A DNA stretch of 64,000 bases from Liopterus haemorrhoidalis. Its lineage: Eukaryota > Arthropoda > Insecta > Coleoptera > Dytiscidae. Shown here in pieces: positions 55,248 through 64,000 of this stretch; within the stretch, counting starts at the first letter, position 1, and every line of letters starts with the position of its first letter. The stretch spans positions 26,945,753 through 27,009,752 of the forward strand of contig OZ020625.1 in NCBI GenBank assembly GCA_963971575.1, read 5' to 3'. The translations under genes were made by a program, and so were the position numbers. The notes under the pieces were generated by a model, which had not been told where the DNA came from, ran no database searches, and worked only from the letters and a program-made list of their open reading frames with translations.

Positions 55248-55431
55248 CTGGTCTGGTTATTTTGAGAGGTTGCGGTGAAGGTGGTTCACTCTCCAACGAA
55301 CTACAGTTCGAGTTGCTTCGAATTCTTTCAATCTTAATTCTTTTATCGTTAGAATATGCTCCAGGTGCATACATCTGTCGACTTGGATACGGTGACAATA
55401 ATACACTGCCTACAAACTCACCAATTTCATC
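55248..55431 (-). CDS. KANSL3: KANSL3, exon after the hydrolase-like domain
   Basis: 184 nt. The acceptor TAAATTTTCTAG ends at 55432 and the donor is CCAG|GTAAGA at 55247. Phase 0 in, 1 out. It begins DEIGEFVGSVLLSPYPSRQM, completing the last helix of the alpha/beta-hydrolase-like domain (family pattern VDRCI-x-DEI-x-x-F). It then turns into a basic/Ser-rich linker (KRIKIERIRSNSNCSSLESE, PPSPQPLKITRPG) that is probably disordered. Confidence 0.88.
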
Positions 55432-55439
55432 CTAGAAAA

Positions 55440-55846
55440 TTTAGAAAAACAAAATAAAAAATTAAATTACATTAACGAAGCTATTGGGCTCAACAGCGCT
55501 ATGAAGTGAAGCCAAGCGGACAAAATCTGGACTCATGAGAGGAGTTACTGTTTATTGTTTACATGTGATTATCTTGTGTTGTTTGTATTGCTTTTAAACC
55601 GTATTGCAATTTGTTTGTAATATTAATTTTTGTTAAATATTATTATTATTTTTTTATATTATTTTGTGTTATAGGGAAATAAATTTAAGATCGTAGCGCC
55701 GCGGTGTTGAATTTTGGAACGTAGGTAGAGGGTACTTAATGTTATTGTTACATAGCTGTGAAAGTGAAATTATAGGAATAAATATGTTTTACAATATTTT
55801 GTGAACCTGTTTTACTATTTTATCAACAAGTAAAGTTTTATAAATA
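55440..55846. other. Intronic DNA with THAP-B terminal relic
   Basis: TATAGGGAAATAAATTTAAG then GATCGTAGCGCCGCGG (55671-55712) matches the right end of THAP-B elements in reverse. The partner end was not found. The rest is plain AT-rich intron. Confidence 0.4.
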
Positions 55847-56081
55847 CAGTCTGTTTCAAACGCTTAGGCGGAACTAAATGGGAATTTCGTTCTTTTAGGT
55901 TGTCACGACAAGGGACCTTGCTTGGGTTATTTCATTTTTCATGTTGGAATGTCAAAATTTAAAATTACAACAATGAAACCATGGAAACGAAAGACCTATG
56001 TCAAAATTAAATTATTTTTTTTTATATATTTTAATGACAAAAAAATAAATAAATGGGAAATTTGTATTTAAGAACAGACTG
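55847..56081 (-). mobile_element. MITE family M1, copy 6, internally deleted
   Basis: CAGTCTGTTTCAAACGCTTA at the left and AAGAACAGACTG at the right, TA flanks, 235 bp. About 170 bp next to the right end is missing. Confidence 0.8.
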
Positions 56082-56083
56082 TA

Positions 56084-56491
56084 CAGTCTGTTCCAAACGG
56101 TTAAGCGGAACTAGATTTTGCAATCTAGTTACTTTCATCGTTTAAATCGTGCCTTTCGGCTGTTTTGTTTAAGCTTTGTAAATCATACTTACAATAAACA
56201 TTTTTTAGTTAAGGTTAATATCATTTTAAAATGTAATTTTCTTTATATTTTGATTTTTTGTGTCATTCTTAATACAAATTTCCCATTTATTTATTTTTTT
56301 GTCATTAAAATATCTAAAAAAAATATTTAATTTTGACATATGGTCATTCGTTACCATGGTTTCATTGTTGGAATTTTAAATTTTGACATCCCAAGGTGAA
56401 AAATGAAATAACCCAAGCAAGGTCCCTTCTCGTGACAACTTAAAAGAACTAAATTCCCATTTAGTTCCGCTTAACCGTTTGGAACAGACTG
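56084..56491 (+). mobile_element. MITE family M1, copy 7
   Basis: CAGTCTGTTCCAAACGGTTA to AACCGTTTGGAACAGACTG, TA flanks, 408 bp. It shares the TA at 56082-56083 with copy 6, so the two sit head to tail. Confidence 0.88.
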
Positions 56492-56493
56492 TA

Positions 56494-56940
56494 AGTCATT
56501 TTCCGAAAACATAATTTGATCAAAATTCCTGTTGTACTATTCCGGTTCACGTCAATGTACATTACTTAGAATTTTTCCAGATTTTTAGTTTAAACCATAT
56601 GGGCTACAGGGTGTAGGACAAATTTTTTTTTGCACAATTTTGGTAAAAATCGCGTCAAAATAATTTATTTTATAAAAATAAAATTTTGATCGTTAATCTT
56701 AATAAGGGCTTTCATTTGATACCCTACTCAGAATTAAAAAAATATATATTTCTTTTCGATGAGCACATATTTGTTTATATTTTTAAGGGGATATGTTTTT
56801 TAGATGTTTTAGTATTTTTCCTATGTACGGGTCAAAAAGTTGTATAAGCATGCCAAATTTCAACTCTCTAGATTTAGCCGTTTGGCTACAATTTTTACCG
56901 AACAGACAGACAGACAAACGACAAAATGACGGTATAGTAA
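56494..56940 (+). repeat. Retroposed repeat family R, 3' part
   Basis: It matches 19055-19495 and 30925-31372 (GTACTATTCCGGTTCAC, TTTCATTTGATACCCTACTC, then the ACAGACAGACAGAC end and ATGACGGTATA). It begins at the M1 boundary. Confidence 0.65.
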
Positions 56941-56991
56941 AGGAGAATTTACTTGACAGATTGATCGATTGAGAACTGATAAAGAAATATA

Positions 56992-57397
56992 AAGTCTGTT
57001 CCAAACGGTTAGGCGGAACTAGATTTTGCAATCTAGTTACTTTCATCGTTTAAATCATGCTTTTCAGCCGTTTTGTTTAAGCTTTGTAAATCATACTTGC
57101 AACAAACATTTTTTGGTTAAGGTTAATATCATTTTAAAATGTCATTTTCTTTATATTTTGATTTTTTGTGTCATTCTTAATACAAATTTCCCATTTATTT
57201 ATTTTTTTGTCATTAAAATATCTAAAAAAATTATTTAATTTTGACATATGTCATTCGTTTCCATGGTTTCATTGTTGGAATTTTAAATTTTGACATTCCA
57301 ACGTGAAAAATGAAATAACCCAAGCAAGGTCCCTTTTCGTGACAACTAAAAGAACGAAATTCCCATTTAGTTCCGCCTAACCGTTTGAAACAGACTG
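56992..57397 (+). mobile_element. MITE family M1, copy 8
   Basis: AAGTCTGTTCCAAACGGTTA to CCGTTTGAAACAGACTG, TA flanks, 406 bp. Confidence 0.88.
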
Positions 57398-57398
57398 T

Positions 57399-57826
57399 AT
57401 ATCTATTTCACACAGTTTTATGTAAGTTGTCAAGAACGTATTTCTGCTTCTTACTGTAACGTACGTTCATAGTTTTTGTCTTTTTTTGTTACATTATAAT
57501 ATGGTAACTTCAACGTATGTCCCTTTGTATAACGCGTGGGCATTCAGCTCCCTCCACTAGATGGAAGACAGGCGTGTCAAGTGAAACAATTGTATCTCTT
57601 TCTCTATTTCTAGCTTTGTCTTTGAACAAATGATATGGCTCTATTCAAAAATGGAATTTTTATTGCTATACTTCATCTGTCAACTAAAGTCTCCTTTACT
57701 ACAGTACGCTCCTTTTGACAGTGAGAAAGTAACTGTCGACAAACACTTTGGTCATATTTTTTCACTGTCAGTCTAACAGAATCGAGCAAATGACTGAATA
57801 CATTTAATAAAATACTCGGCACTCAC
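57399..57826. other. KANSL3 intron, nothing recognised
   Basis: No repeat match or ORF. It lies just downstream, in transcription terms, of the exon donor at 57826. Confidence 0.4.
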
Positions 57827-57974
57827 CAAAATACAGCGATCCACGATACTTTGAGTGATTCCTTCACTCCTCTTTTTACTTTTACACATTCGTAAATAAT
57901 CGTCAGCTGATCCTACCACAACTAAACCAGTCTCTACTCTCATCCTTTCTCGCAAATCTTCCATATCTTCCCGC
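57827..57974 (-). CDS. KANSL3: KANSL3, hydrolase-like domain, second part
   Basis: 148 nt. The acceptor TTCTTTCTTTTCAG ends at 57975 and the donor is TTTG|GTGAGT at 57826. It encodes (S)REDMEDLRERMRVETGLVVV then GSADDYLRMCKSKKRSEGIT and QSIVDRCIL. The VVVG-x-ADD-x-LR and KK-x-SEG-x-TQS-x-VDRCI patterns are among the most conserved blocks of KANSL3 in animals. Phase 2 in, 0 out, matching both neighbours. Confidence 0.93.
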
Positions 57975-58080
57975 CTGAAAAGAAAGAAAAACAACCACAA
58001 TTAACAATAGAACAAAAAGGTACCAATCAGGATTTCCAAAGACTTTATTTCAACCACAAAAACATAGATTTCATACTTAC

Positions 58081-58372
58081 GAAGTTCTATGACTGTTTTG
58101 TCCAACAACAAACAAAACTGGACATTGCATATCCAGGAGAATATCATCCGGTTCCCCTCGTTTTCCCTCAGCTGTTAAAAGTGGGAAGCCCATACATACA
58201 ACGCATAGGACATGCTCCATTTCAGCGACTTGACAACAGAGGGCAGCACCAGTATTAAAACCAACCAAAACAATAGGTCTAGAAGGACAATCTGTACGTA
58301 CTTCTTGAATTTTTGAACGCAAAGATCCAAGCATTGTGTCTGCACAGGTTGTCATATTTGTTGTACGACCTG
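58081..58372 (-). CDS. KANSL3: KANSL3, hydrolase-like domain core
   Basis: 292 nt. The acceptor TTTATTTTACAG ends at 58373 and the donor is CTTC|GTAAGT at 58080. It encodes SRPIVLVGFNTGAALCCQVA, then EMEHVLCVVCMGFPLL and DDILLDMQCPVLFVVGQNSH. This is the alpha/beta-hydrolase fold of KANSL3 (strand, nucleophile elbow, following strands). The elbow reads G-F-N-T-G, with Asn where an active hydrolase has Ser, so a scaffold rather than enzymatic role is expected. KANSL3 is a subunit of the MOF-containing NSL histone acetyltransferase complex in the nucleus. Confidence 0.95.
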
Positions 58373-58711
58373 CTGTAAAATAAAATAATGTTAGATATAT
58401 AACACAGGTCAACAAAAAAAAAATAATAATTTTTGTGTCTTTATTTTAATGACTATTTTCTGATTCTTTTTATCGAAAAATAACTAAAACCTTCGTTTGT
58501 TTTTGAAAAACTTTGCTTTTGTACATTTTACAACGATCAATATATATTTATTTCTTTTTATGACCATATATGGAGAAGCGCGTTATATTAAGTAAGGGTG
58601 GGGACGAGCGGGTGGAAAGCATGTGACATTTCACTTACGTGGTTCATAGTCGGTATGCGCATGCGCATTGCATCGATACAACGTATTTTGTGTGGCGGCA
58701 GATCCAAAAAT

Positions 58712-59478
58712 GGCGTCAAAAAGTTGTAAACACGCGGTAGACTCATCCTGCTACATTTGCGGCGAATTTATCAAAACAAGAGAATGGTTGGATTTCTGAT
58801 GTCAATGCATCCCATCAGAAATCCAACCATCTTAAAATCCCCTATCACTGGTCAGGTATACTCATCATACTTTGAGCTCTCAAGCATCATTTTCACACTT
58901 TCGTAATTTTCTTTGAGCATTACGGAATGAGCCAAAGGAAGAGATGGATATTTATTTCCATTGTGAAGAAGGACAGCTTTTAAACTTTTTGTAGAACTGT
59001 CTATGGAAAGACGTCAGTCAGAAGGAATGCATGAGATTCCGACCGCCTTGCATAGGCGGTTAAACTAAATATCCTTGCTACCTTTATTTATGTCGGACCA
59101 CAAATAAACAAAATAATGGCCAGTGACGAATTTTCACAGATACTCAATACTCATGAAAGGAAAGCCAGAAAGCAGTGGTTCATGGTTTTGTCGGAAACAA
59201 CAGAGCAGACAATTAAAAAGAGCTTATTGCAACTATGCTTGATATCTTTAAGAATGTCCCTTAACGTGCATATGTTACATGCATATTTGGACCAATTTAA
59301 AGATAACATGGGAGCCTATTCGGAAGAACAATGTGAACGTTTTCATCAAGACTTGATGGACTTTGAACTTCGTTATCAGGGGCAATACAATGAGACTATG
59401 ATGGGGGACTATATTTGGGGGCTAATACGAGAAAGTCCATACAATCACAGAAGAAATACGAAAAATAATCATTTCTAA
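58712..59478 (+). pseudogene. Scrambled FHQD-family transposon gene
   Basis: Three parts of one protein family are present. Plus strand 58712-58798: MASKSCKHAVDSSCYICGEF, a Cys-rich N-terminus. Minus strand about 58985-58860: KAVLLHNGNKYPSLPLAHSV, a middle part in reverse. Plus strand 59116-59478: 120 codons with LDQFKDNMGAYSEEQCERFH then LMDFELRYQGQYNETMMGDY, the C-terminus. The related remnant 25692-26400 shows the normal order. The inverted middle and large gaps mean it cannot make the whole protein. It lies in a KANSL3 intron. Confidence 0.6.
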
Positions 59479-59709
59479 AGTATTTATATATTCTGTTACA
59501 GTAGTTGTTTGTTTCGAATGGTTTTCTTGTAAATAAAACTGATTCAAATTCATAACAAAAGTTTGTATTATTTTTACATACAATAAAGGTCTGAAAAAAA
59601 GGGAAATTTTCTTAAAATCCGTAATTTCATTCTGATAGCTACAAAAGCAAACTTTTTCGGGTAAAACTATTTTTTCTATACTTAATAATGTGGAAGAAAT
59701 AAAAATCAG

Positions 59710-60717
59710 GGTTAATGTTCCGTATAAGTCCACCAAGTCAAATTAGAACTAGGCTGTATGTTTAGAATAGAATATATGTAAGAGTGAGGAACCAATAGTA
59801 ATCATTCTTGCATATGTGCTCGGTGTAATCAGACAAAACTTTTGTGCAATTTAGAATCAAGGGAGGACGGTGTCTACACAGGTGTTATTTACATAGTTAG
59901 TTCCTGAAACTTGGAAAATGGCTGATAATTATTCCATTTTTTTAAGTAATATGGAGAGTAAGGATATGAAAGAGGTGTTAAGGTGGTGTATGAATGAGGG
60001 TCTGATTTTGTCTGAATGTAAATGTCCCAAAAAGTTCCCAGACCCCTGATTTATATAATTGCAATGTGATCTAAATGCTATCCAATTTTTCCCAAATTTA
60101 AACCCAAAATGTGATAGCTAAATTTTATCGCGTACAACTTCAAAGAGTTATAAAAAGGATGGATAATTTTATATAAAAAGGTATTTCGTGGCGATTTTCA
60201 CGGCTCTGGATTTGCCTACTAGTTTTATCATTGTTGGTTTGCATATAGTGAAGATATATAAATGCTTTATACATTTTTAATACATTTACATAATTTGGTA
60301 TGTATGAATGCGATGAAAAACGGAATGTCCTATTTTAGACATAAAATTGGTAGGTCGGAATATATTGATAATTTGAGGATTCTCTATTTTAATACAGGTA
60401 GTTTTTTCAACATATGTATACTATAAATCTCATTAAAACTATTTAAATATGACTTGAAGCGTATAAATACTGAAATTTCGTTATTCAAGTTTTTCTTTAA
60501 AAACCTTAATACGAGCTAAATGTTAACAAACACTTATTAAATAATTGCTTGGATTTCAAAACGTATAACTATCAAGTACTTATTTAGATTTCAGAATCGT
60601 AAATGTTATATTTTGAAAGAAAGGGGCGGCGCTTCGTCAAGACCAAATCTCATTCCAACTAGCATACACGTTCTGTCTGACGAGTTATGCCTGGTGGACT
60701 TATACGGAACATTAACC
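59710..60717 (+). mobile_element. Merlin-family element, deletion derivative
   Basis: GGTTAATGTTCCGTATAAGT at the left and the mirror ending at 60717 (27 bp or so) are flanked by a perfect 8-bp duplication AAAATCAG (59702-59709, 60718-60725). The TSD size and the transposase N-terminus fit Merlin (IS1016/ISXO2-like). It is 1008 bp, in a KANSL3 intron. Confidence 0.88.
59918..60049 (+). pseudogene. Merlin transposase N-terminus, truncated
   Basis: 43 codons: MADNYSIFLSNMESKDMKEV, then LRWCMNEGLILSECKCPKKF and a stop. The order W-C-x-x-x-G-L-I ... C-x-C-P is the start of ISXO2-like transposases, ahead of their zinc ribbon. The catalytic part is absent. Confidence 0.65.
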
Positions 60718-60718
60718 A

Positions 60719-60977
60719 AAATCAGATATGCAGAACCCAGACTCAAAATTCCTGTTGACCGGTGTAATTGACAAAGGAGTCCGTGTATTTTCGGTGAAAC
60801 ATTGTTAATATAAAATACATAAATAAATAAAGCACTTGTGTAGTTTCATAAATATAAGTTTAATGTTACTATATACGTATTTCGGCAGTGACGCCATCGA
60901 TATTAGTTCAAATTAAACTGTTTGTAATTTTAATCTTGGACGGTCACTGTGGGAGACCTACTGTATTTAAAAAAAAT
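60719..60977. other. KANSL3 intron, nothing recognised
   Basis: Plain AT-rich sequence between the Merlin element and the duplicated exon end. Confidence 0.4.
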
Positions 60978-61023
60978 TACCAACATTGGCATTAACATTT
61001 ACTTACCAACATTGGCATTAACA
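60978..61023 (-). repeat. KANSL3: Tandem duplication of KANSL3 exon end and splice donor
   Basis: TACCAACATTGGCATTAACA occurs at 60978-60997 and again at 61004-61023, a 26-bp shift. The upstream (in transcription) copy is the true exon end with donor GTAAGT. The second copy lies in the intron and is followed by GTAATT. Confidence 0.85.
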
Positions 61024-61298
61024 GTAATGACATGTGCCAAAGATGTTAACATATTTGTCCATTTATGAAGTCTTTTTGAAAAACTAGGTCCTATACTAGG
61101 CGAAGTAGGTGCAATAATAAATACTGGGTTCCCGGGTAATTTTTTCGGTTTATCCTGTATCAGGCTCGATGCAACTGGATCCCAGGCTCTTTTCAAAAGT
61201 GGAAATAAACTTTCATTACTCGTAGCACCAACTCGAGTAGCTGCTGAAGGACCAAATATCATCTTTTCAACAAAAGTCGGTAATTTTGCTTTCAAAGT
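61007..61298 (-). CDS. KANSL3: KANSL3, second visible exon
   Basis: 292 nt. The acceptor ATTTCTGTTTCAG ends at 61299 and the donor is TTG|GTAAGT at 61006. Phase 0 in, 1 out. It encodes TLKAKLPTFVEKMIFGPSAA, then RAWDPVASSLIQDKPKKLPG, NPVFIIAPTSPSIGPSFSKR and HKWTNMLTSLAHVITVNANV. The WDP-x-x-S and P-x-x-PG-x-P-x-x-x-x-P blocks and the strand leading into the hydrolase fold match KANSL3. The exon end is tandemly duplicated in the intron (60978-60997). Confidence 0.93.
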
Positions 61299-61389
61299 CT
61301 GAAACAGAAATATTATTAAGCATTTGGTCAATAGTTAATATACTGTGGTATACTCTTCGAGAAGAGATGATATCCATTTTAAAATAGTA

Positions 61390-62572
61390 TAGTCGGATTG
61401 CTGATAGATGACTGTTCGTTGCTACAAGTATCGATATTCAATACTATATGTTTTCTCTGTCTATATCATTATAATTATTTGCATACCCATAGTAACGTAT
61501 AGTGACGCAAGTTGAAAACTAACCTTCCAAATTATTTTAATAAAAAACAAAGCATTAGAAAGAAACGGCATGATCCGTAGATATCTTTACTAATTAGAGC
61601 ACGAAAATAAATTCACAGCAGTACTCAAACAAACAAAATTATTAATTTTAAGGTAATAATTATAAATAAGGAAAAACTTATCCTCATACAATACGTAAAT
61701 TTTGGATTATAATTTGTTGTTTAATTAAATCAAATTTTTATGTTTCCCCTAAAGTACAAAGTAATAAAATATTAAGTAAAAATATATTTATTCATATAAT
61801 ATATTGCTACAAGTTGTATTTAAATGTTTATTTTTATTTTAAAAAAATTAGTGACTGTAATGCATGATATCGTCGTCATCTGAACTATCGCTGTCATTTT
61901 TTGTATTTATTATTATTGGATTAAGATCATCAACAATCCTTTCCCACCATTCATTTATTAAATTTTCGATTTTTTTAACAGATTTAGCCCAAGTTTCACA
62001 ACTAATTTGATCACAGGCTACTTGCCACATTTTCAAAATTTCGTTATCACTATATCCGTTTTGACCAATATGTCTATCATAATTTTTTGTTATACCCCAA
62101 ATTAGTTCAATGGGGTTAAACTGGCAGTGATAAGGAGGTAATCTTAGTACTTCATGACCATATGTTTGTACCAATGTATCAATAAAATAAACTGGTTCAG
62201 ATTTTAATTTCCTTCATTTTCTCGTGATTTTGTTAGTGAGAAGTTCAGATTTATTACATTTTATAATTCTACGAATTGTTGATTACGAAATCTTTAAGGC
62301 AGCTGCTACTCTTTGACGGACACAAGATAGAGAAATAAGTGGCCCATTGTTCTCTTTTTCGGAATTAAAATATTCCAGCAGATTTAAAATTAAAGTTTGT
62401 GAATTTAATAATTGGCCGCAAGATCTATTAATTAATATTATTAACAGACACTGACAGCTAAGACAAATAACATAAAACATTTTTAAAATCGCTGAAAAAT
62501 GGTAACTAGATTATTATTTGAATGCACTACTTGATACATACATGTAACAGTCACCTATCAGCAATCCGACTA
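61390..62572 (-). mobile_element. IS630-like element, copy 3, uninterrupted
   Basis: TAGTCGGATTGCTGATAGA and CCTATCAGCAATCCGACTA, TA on both sides, 1183 bp. It is flanked further out by 46-bp direct repeats of host sequence (61340-61385 and 62581-62626). Intronic in KANSL3. Confidence 0.88.
61848..62480 (-). pseudogene. IS630-like transposase, internally deleted, copy 3
   Basis: The N-terminal piece (62480-62283) includes NNGPLISLSCVRQRVAAALK, an HTH-like region. After a stop the frame gives STIRR...KCNKSELLTNKITRK-like text, and then the C-terminal piece (62174-61848) with TYGHEVLRLPPYHCQFNPIE and an acidic tail. The segment that would carry the first two catalytic aspartates is absent, as in copies 1 and 2, so all three derive from one deleted form. 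Confidence 0.8.
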
Positions 62573-62689
62573 TAGTTTTTATACTGTGGTATACTCTTCG
62601 AGAAGAGACGATATGCATTTTAAAATCGATAGTAGTGACAGCGGCTAGTGGATAAAATATTTGAGGGGACACTTTTTGATCAATATTTT

Positions 62690-62955
62690 GCAGTGTCCAG
62701 CCTACGGCCCGCGGGCCGAACCTGGCCCAACAATAAATTTGAAACGGCTCGCATGAAATTTTTACCCTTTCTTTTTTATAGAATCCCCCTCCCCCTTCCT
62801 CAAAAGATTTCCGGAATTTCTCCACACCCCCTGTCCTTAATTGATTTTCAGAATTTCTTCCCCACGTTTTCAAATGATTTTTAGAATTTCACCCACCCGT
62901 ACTCTGTGATTTTTAAATATCTGCCTCCAATCTAACTCAATCTGGCCTGTGAAAC
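62690..62955. mobile_element. hAT end fragment
   Basis: CAGTGTCCAGCCTACGGCCC followed by GCGGGCCGAACCTGGCCC is the typical left end of a group of hAT elements (palindromic GGCCCGCGGGCC). A possible right side (CAATCTGGCCTGTGAAAC, about 62938) lacks a clear terminal repeat. Confidence 0.6.
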
Positions 62956-63055
62956 ATATTTAGAATTCATATACACAATGTATTAAAGTAGAGGGAACAC
63001 GATTTTTTTCTTTAAATTTCATTTTGCCCGTAGAATTCTTAAATCTACTACTTAC

Positions 63056-63317
63056 TTGTAAAATATCGAAATACGCCCCCAAGTATGGAGTTGTAAGATT
63101 ATCGATCAAAACATTATGTAGCCATTGAGTCAGTCGAACATCCCATGATATACTGGCCATCAGATTTCTGGTACGTTGGACTGATTTATCAATGATAGTT
63201 CTTCGTACAATTGGTTCATTCCAAGTTCCAGAATAAGTAAGGCGGGCAAGTCGATCACTATTCAATATCTTAGCCATTTTTGTGAAAAGATTATTTTGAC
63301 TCGTTGTCCAGTTCACT
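63056..63317 (-). CDS. KANSL3: KANSL3, first visible exon (N-terminal region)
   Basis: 262 nt. The acceptor TTTTTCTTATTTAG ends at 63318 and the donor is CAA|GTAAGT at 63055. The first base completes a codon from an exon outside the window. It encodes VNWTTSQNNLFTKMAKILNS, DRLARLTYSGTWNEPIVRRT and WDVRLTQWLHNVLIDNLTTP then YLGAYFDILQ. The W-T-x-x-Q-N-x-L-F, DRLARL, NEP-x-x-RR and W-x-x-x-L-x-QWLH patterns identify KANSL3. Upstream ATG codons in the same open frame lie in intron sequence, so no start is placed here. Confidence 0.93.
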
Positions 63318-63634
63318 CTAAATAAGAAAAATAGAATAAAAATCACTGTTCGTGGAGCCATTTCTGACGGTTTATTAGCTTTGTTTGCGGATAAGTTTCT
63401 AATTAGGTACCAACAGTTAAGGAATAAGGTCATTAACAGATTAAATATGCATGTCCGATTTGACACGAGTTAAATATTCTTGTTACTGTGAATGTTAAAA
63501 TTATCTAACCGATAATATTGTAATCAAGATGTAGTAAATCTAAGTACGAGAACTAAGTTCATTAATTAAATTTAACGAAACTAACAACGCGCTTGTCATG
63601 ACTTGGAGTTATTGTTGTAATCTACAAACACAAT
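63318..63634. other. KANSL3: KANSL3 intron, nothing recognised
   Basis: It holds the acceptor region of the first visible exon. The ORF running through it in the coding frame is intron read-through. No repeat was found. Confidence 0.45.
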
Positions 63635-64000
63635 AGGGGATACGCATAAAATTTGTATTTCCTTAAAACTACATTATTTTGATATGTTAATGTTAGTTAT
63701 GTCACCTAACAAAACAAAAATTACATTTTAATTAATATTATAGCCAAATTTTTGAATTAAAATATTGTAAATTTGAAATAAGCCGACCACGGAGTGAAGG
63801 TTGCCGAGTAAAACGACTGAGTATGACGTCAAACGATAGGGGTTTCACATCACAGATACAGCTACAACATAATCTTTACACGTGTGTGTATTGTATTGTT
63901 CGAGAGTTTTGTATTTGTTTTTAAGCAATTTTTCACGCATTTATTATTAAAATGGCAGATAAAGATTTTTTTAGGGCTCAGAGTGATAATTTACCCAACA
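63635..64000 (+). mobile_element. THAP-A element, copy 4, cut by window edge
   Basis: AGGGGATACGCATAAAATTT preceded by AT. The sequence follows copy 3 almost base for base. The MADKDF start codon is at 63953, reading MADKDFFRAQSDNLPN up to the edge. The right end is outside. Confidence 0.87.

Noticed and set aside
62514..62884. ORFs of 78-119 codons on both strands
   Set aside because: They overlap hAT terminal sequence and low-complexity CCCCCTCCCCC runs. No domain, and both strands are open by composition.
63318..63466. KANSL3 start codon within the ORF extending to 63466
   Set aside because: The extra N-terminal residues are hydrophobic and unlike KANSL3. A strong splice acceptor at 63318 explains the exon edge better.

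Overview
This is AT-rich nuclear DNA of an animal, almost certainly an insect. The evidence is a split nine-exon gene with GT/AG introns, a second two-exon gene, and dense DNA transposons of insect type (mariner, Tc1, IS630-like, piggyBac, hAT, Merlin, Harbinger-like, THAP-domain elements). A beetle with a large genome is my best guess, but no sequence here proves the order. There are no bacterial-style operons, no rRNA and no convincing functional tRNA.

Host genes. (1) A KANSL3 (NSL complex subunit 3; Drosophila Rcd1) orthologue lies on the minus strand from 63317 down to 44903. Nine coding exons were placed by matching splice sites and codon phase. They give 789 continuous codons, and only the N-terminal exon(s) lie beyond the window. 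Its introns and 3' end are full of transposons and tandem arrays. (2) A two-exon minus-strand gene (31846 to 28328) encodes a 379-residue acidic, basic-patched protein ending in the prenylation motif CSIM. I do not recognise its family with certainty; a farnesylated nuclear-envelope protein is plausible.

Layout. 1-28 kb is a transposon graveyard: THAP-type element, mariner, a MITE carrying a piggyBac-like element with an internal satellite, a 700-bp palindrome, a mariner broken by a hAT and a small fold-back, a mariner carrying a THAP element, an IS630-like element carrying two nested insertions, a second mariner, a hAT carrying a Tc1 remnant, LINE fragments, and a 1.4-kb fold-back element. 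28-34 kb holds the CaaX gene with transposons in and around it. 35.9-37.7 kb is an 82-bp satellite interrupted by a Harbinger-like MITE. 38-39.2 kb is a decayed Tc1 element and 39.8-40.6 kb a tandem array. 41-64 kb is KANSL3 and its insertions, including a Merlin deletion derivative with an exact 8-bp target duplication.

Most interesting points. A two-gene THAP transposon family is present in four copies, with convergent genes and a 2-bp AT duplication supported by empty sites. A tandem array downstream of the KANSL3 stop is built from copies of that gene's own 3' end and is packed with GTGCAC. The exon-end/splice-donor segment of one KANSL3 exon is duplicated. The 1.4-kb fold-back element is built from two kinds of tandem repeat. 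A 330-bp mobile element keeps a near full-length ORF open in both copies.
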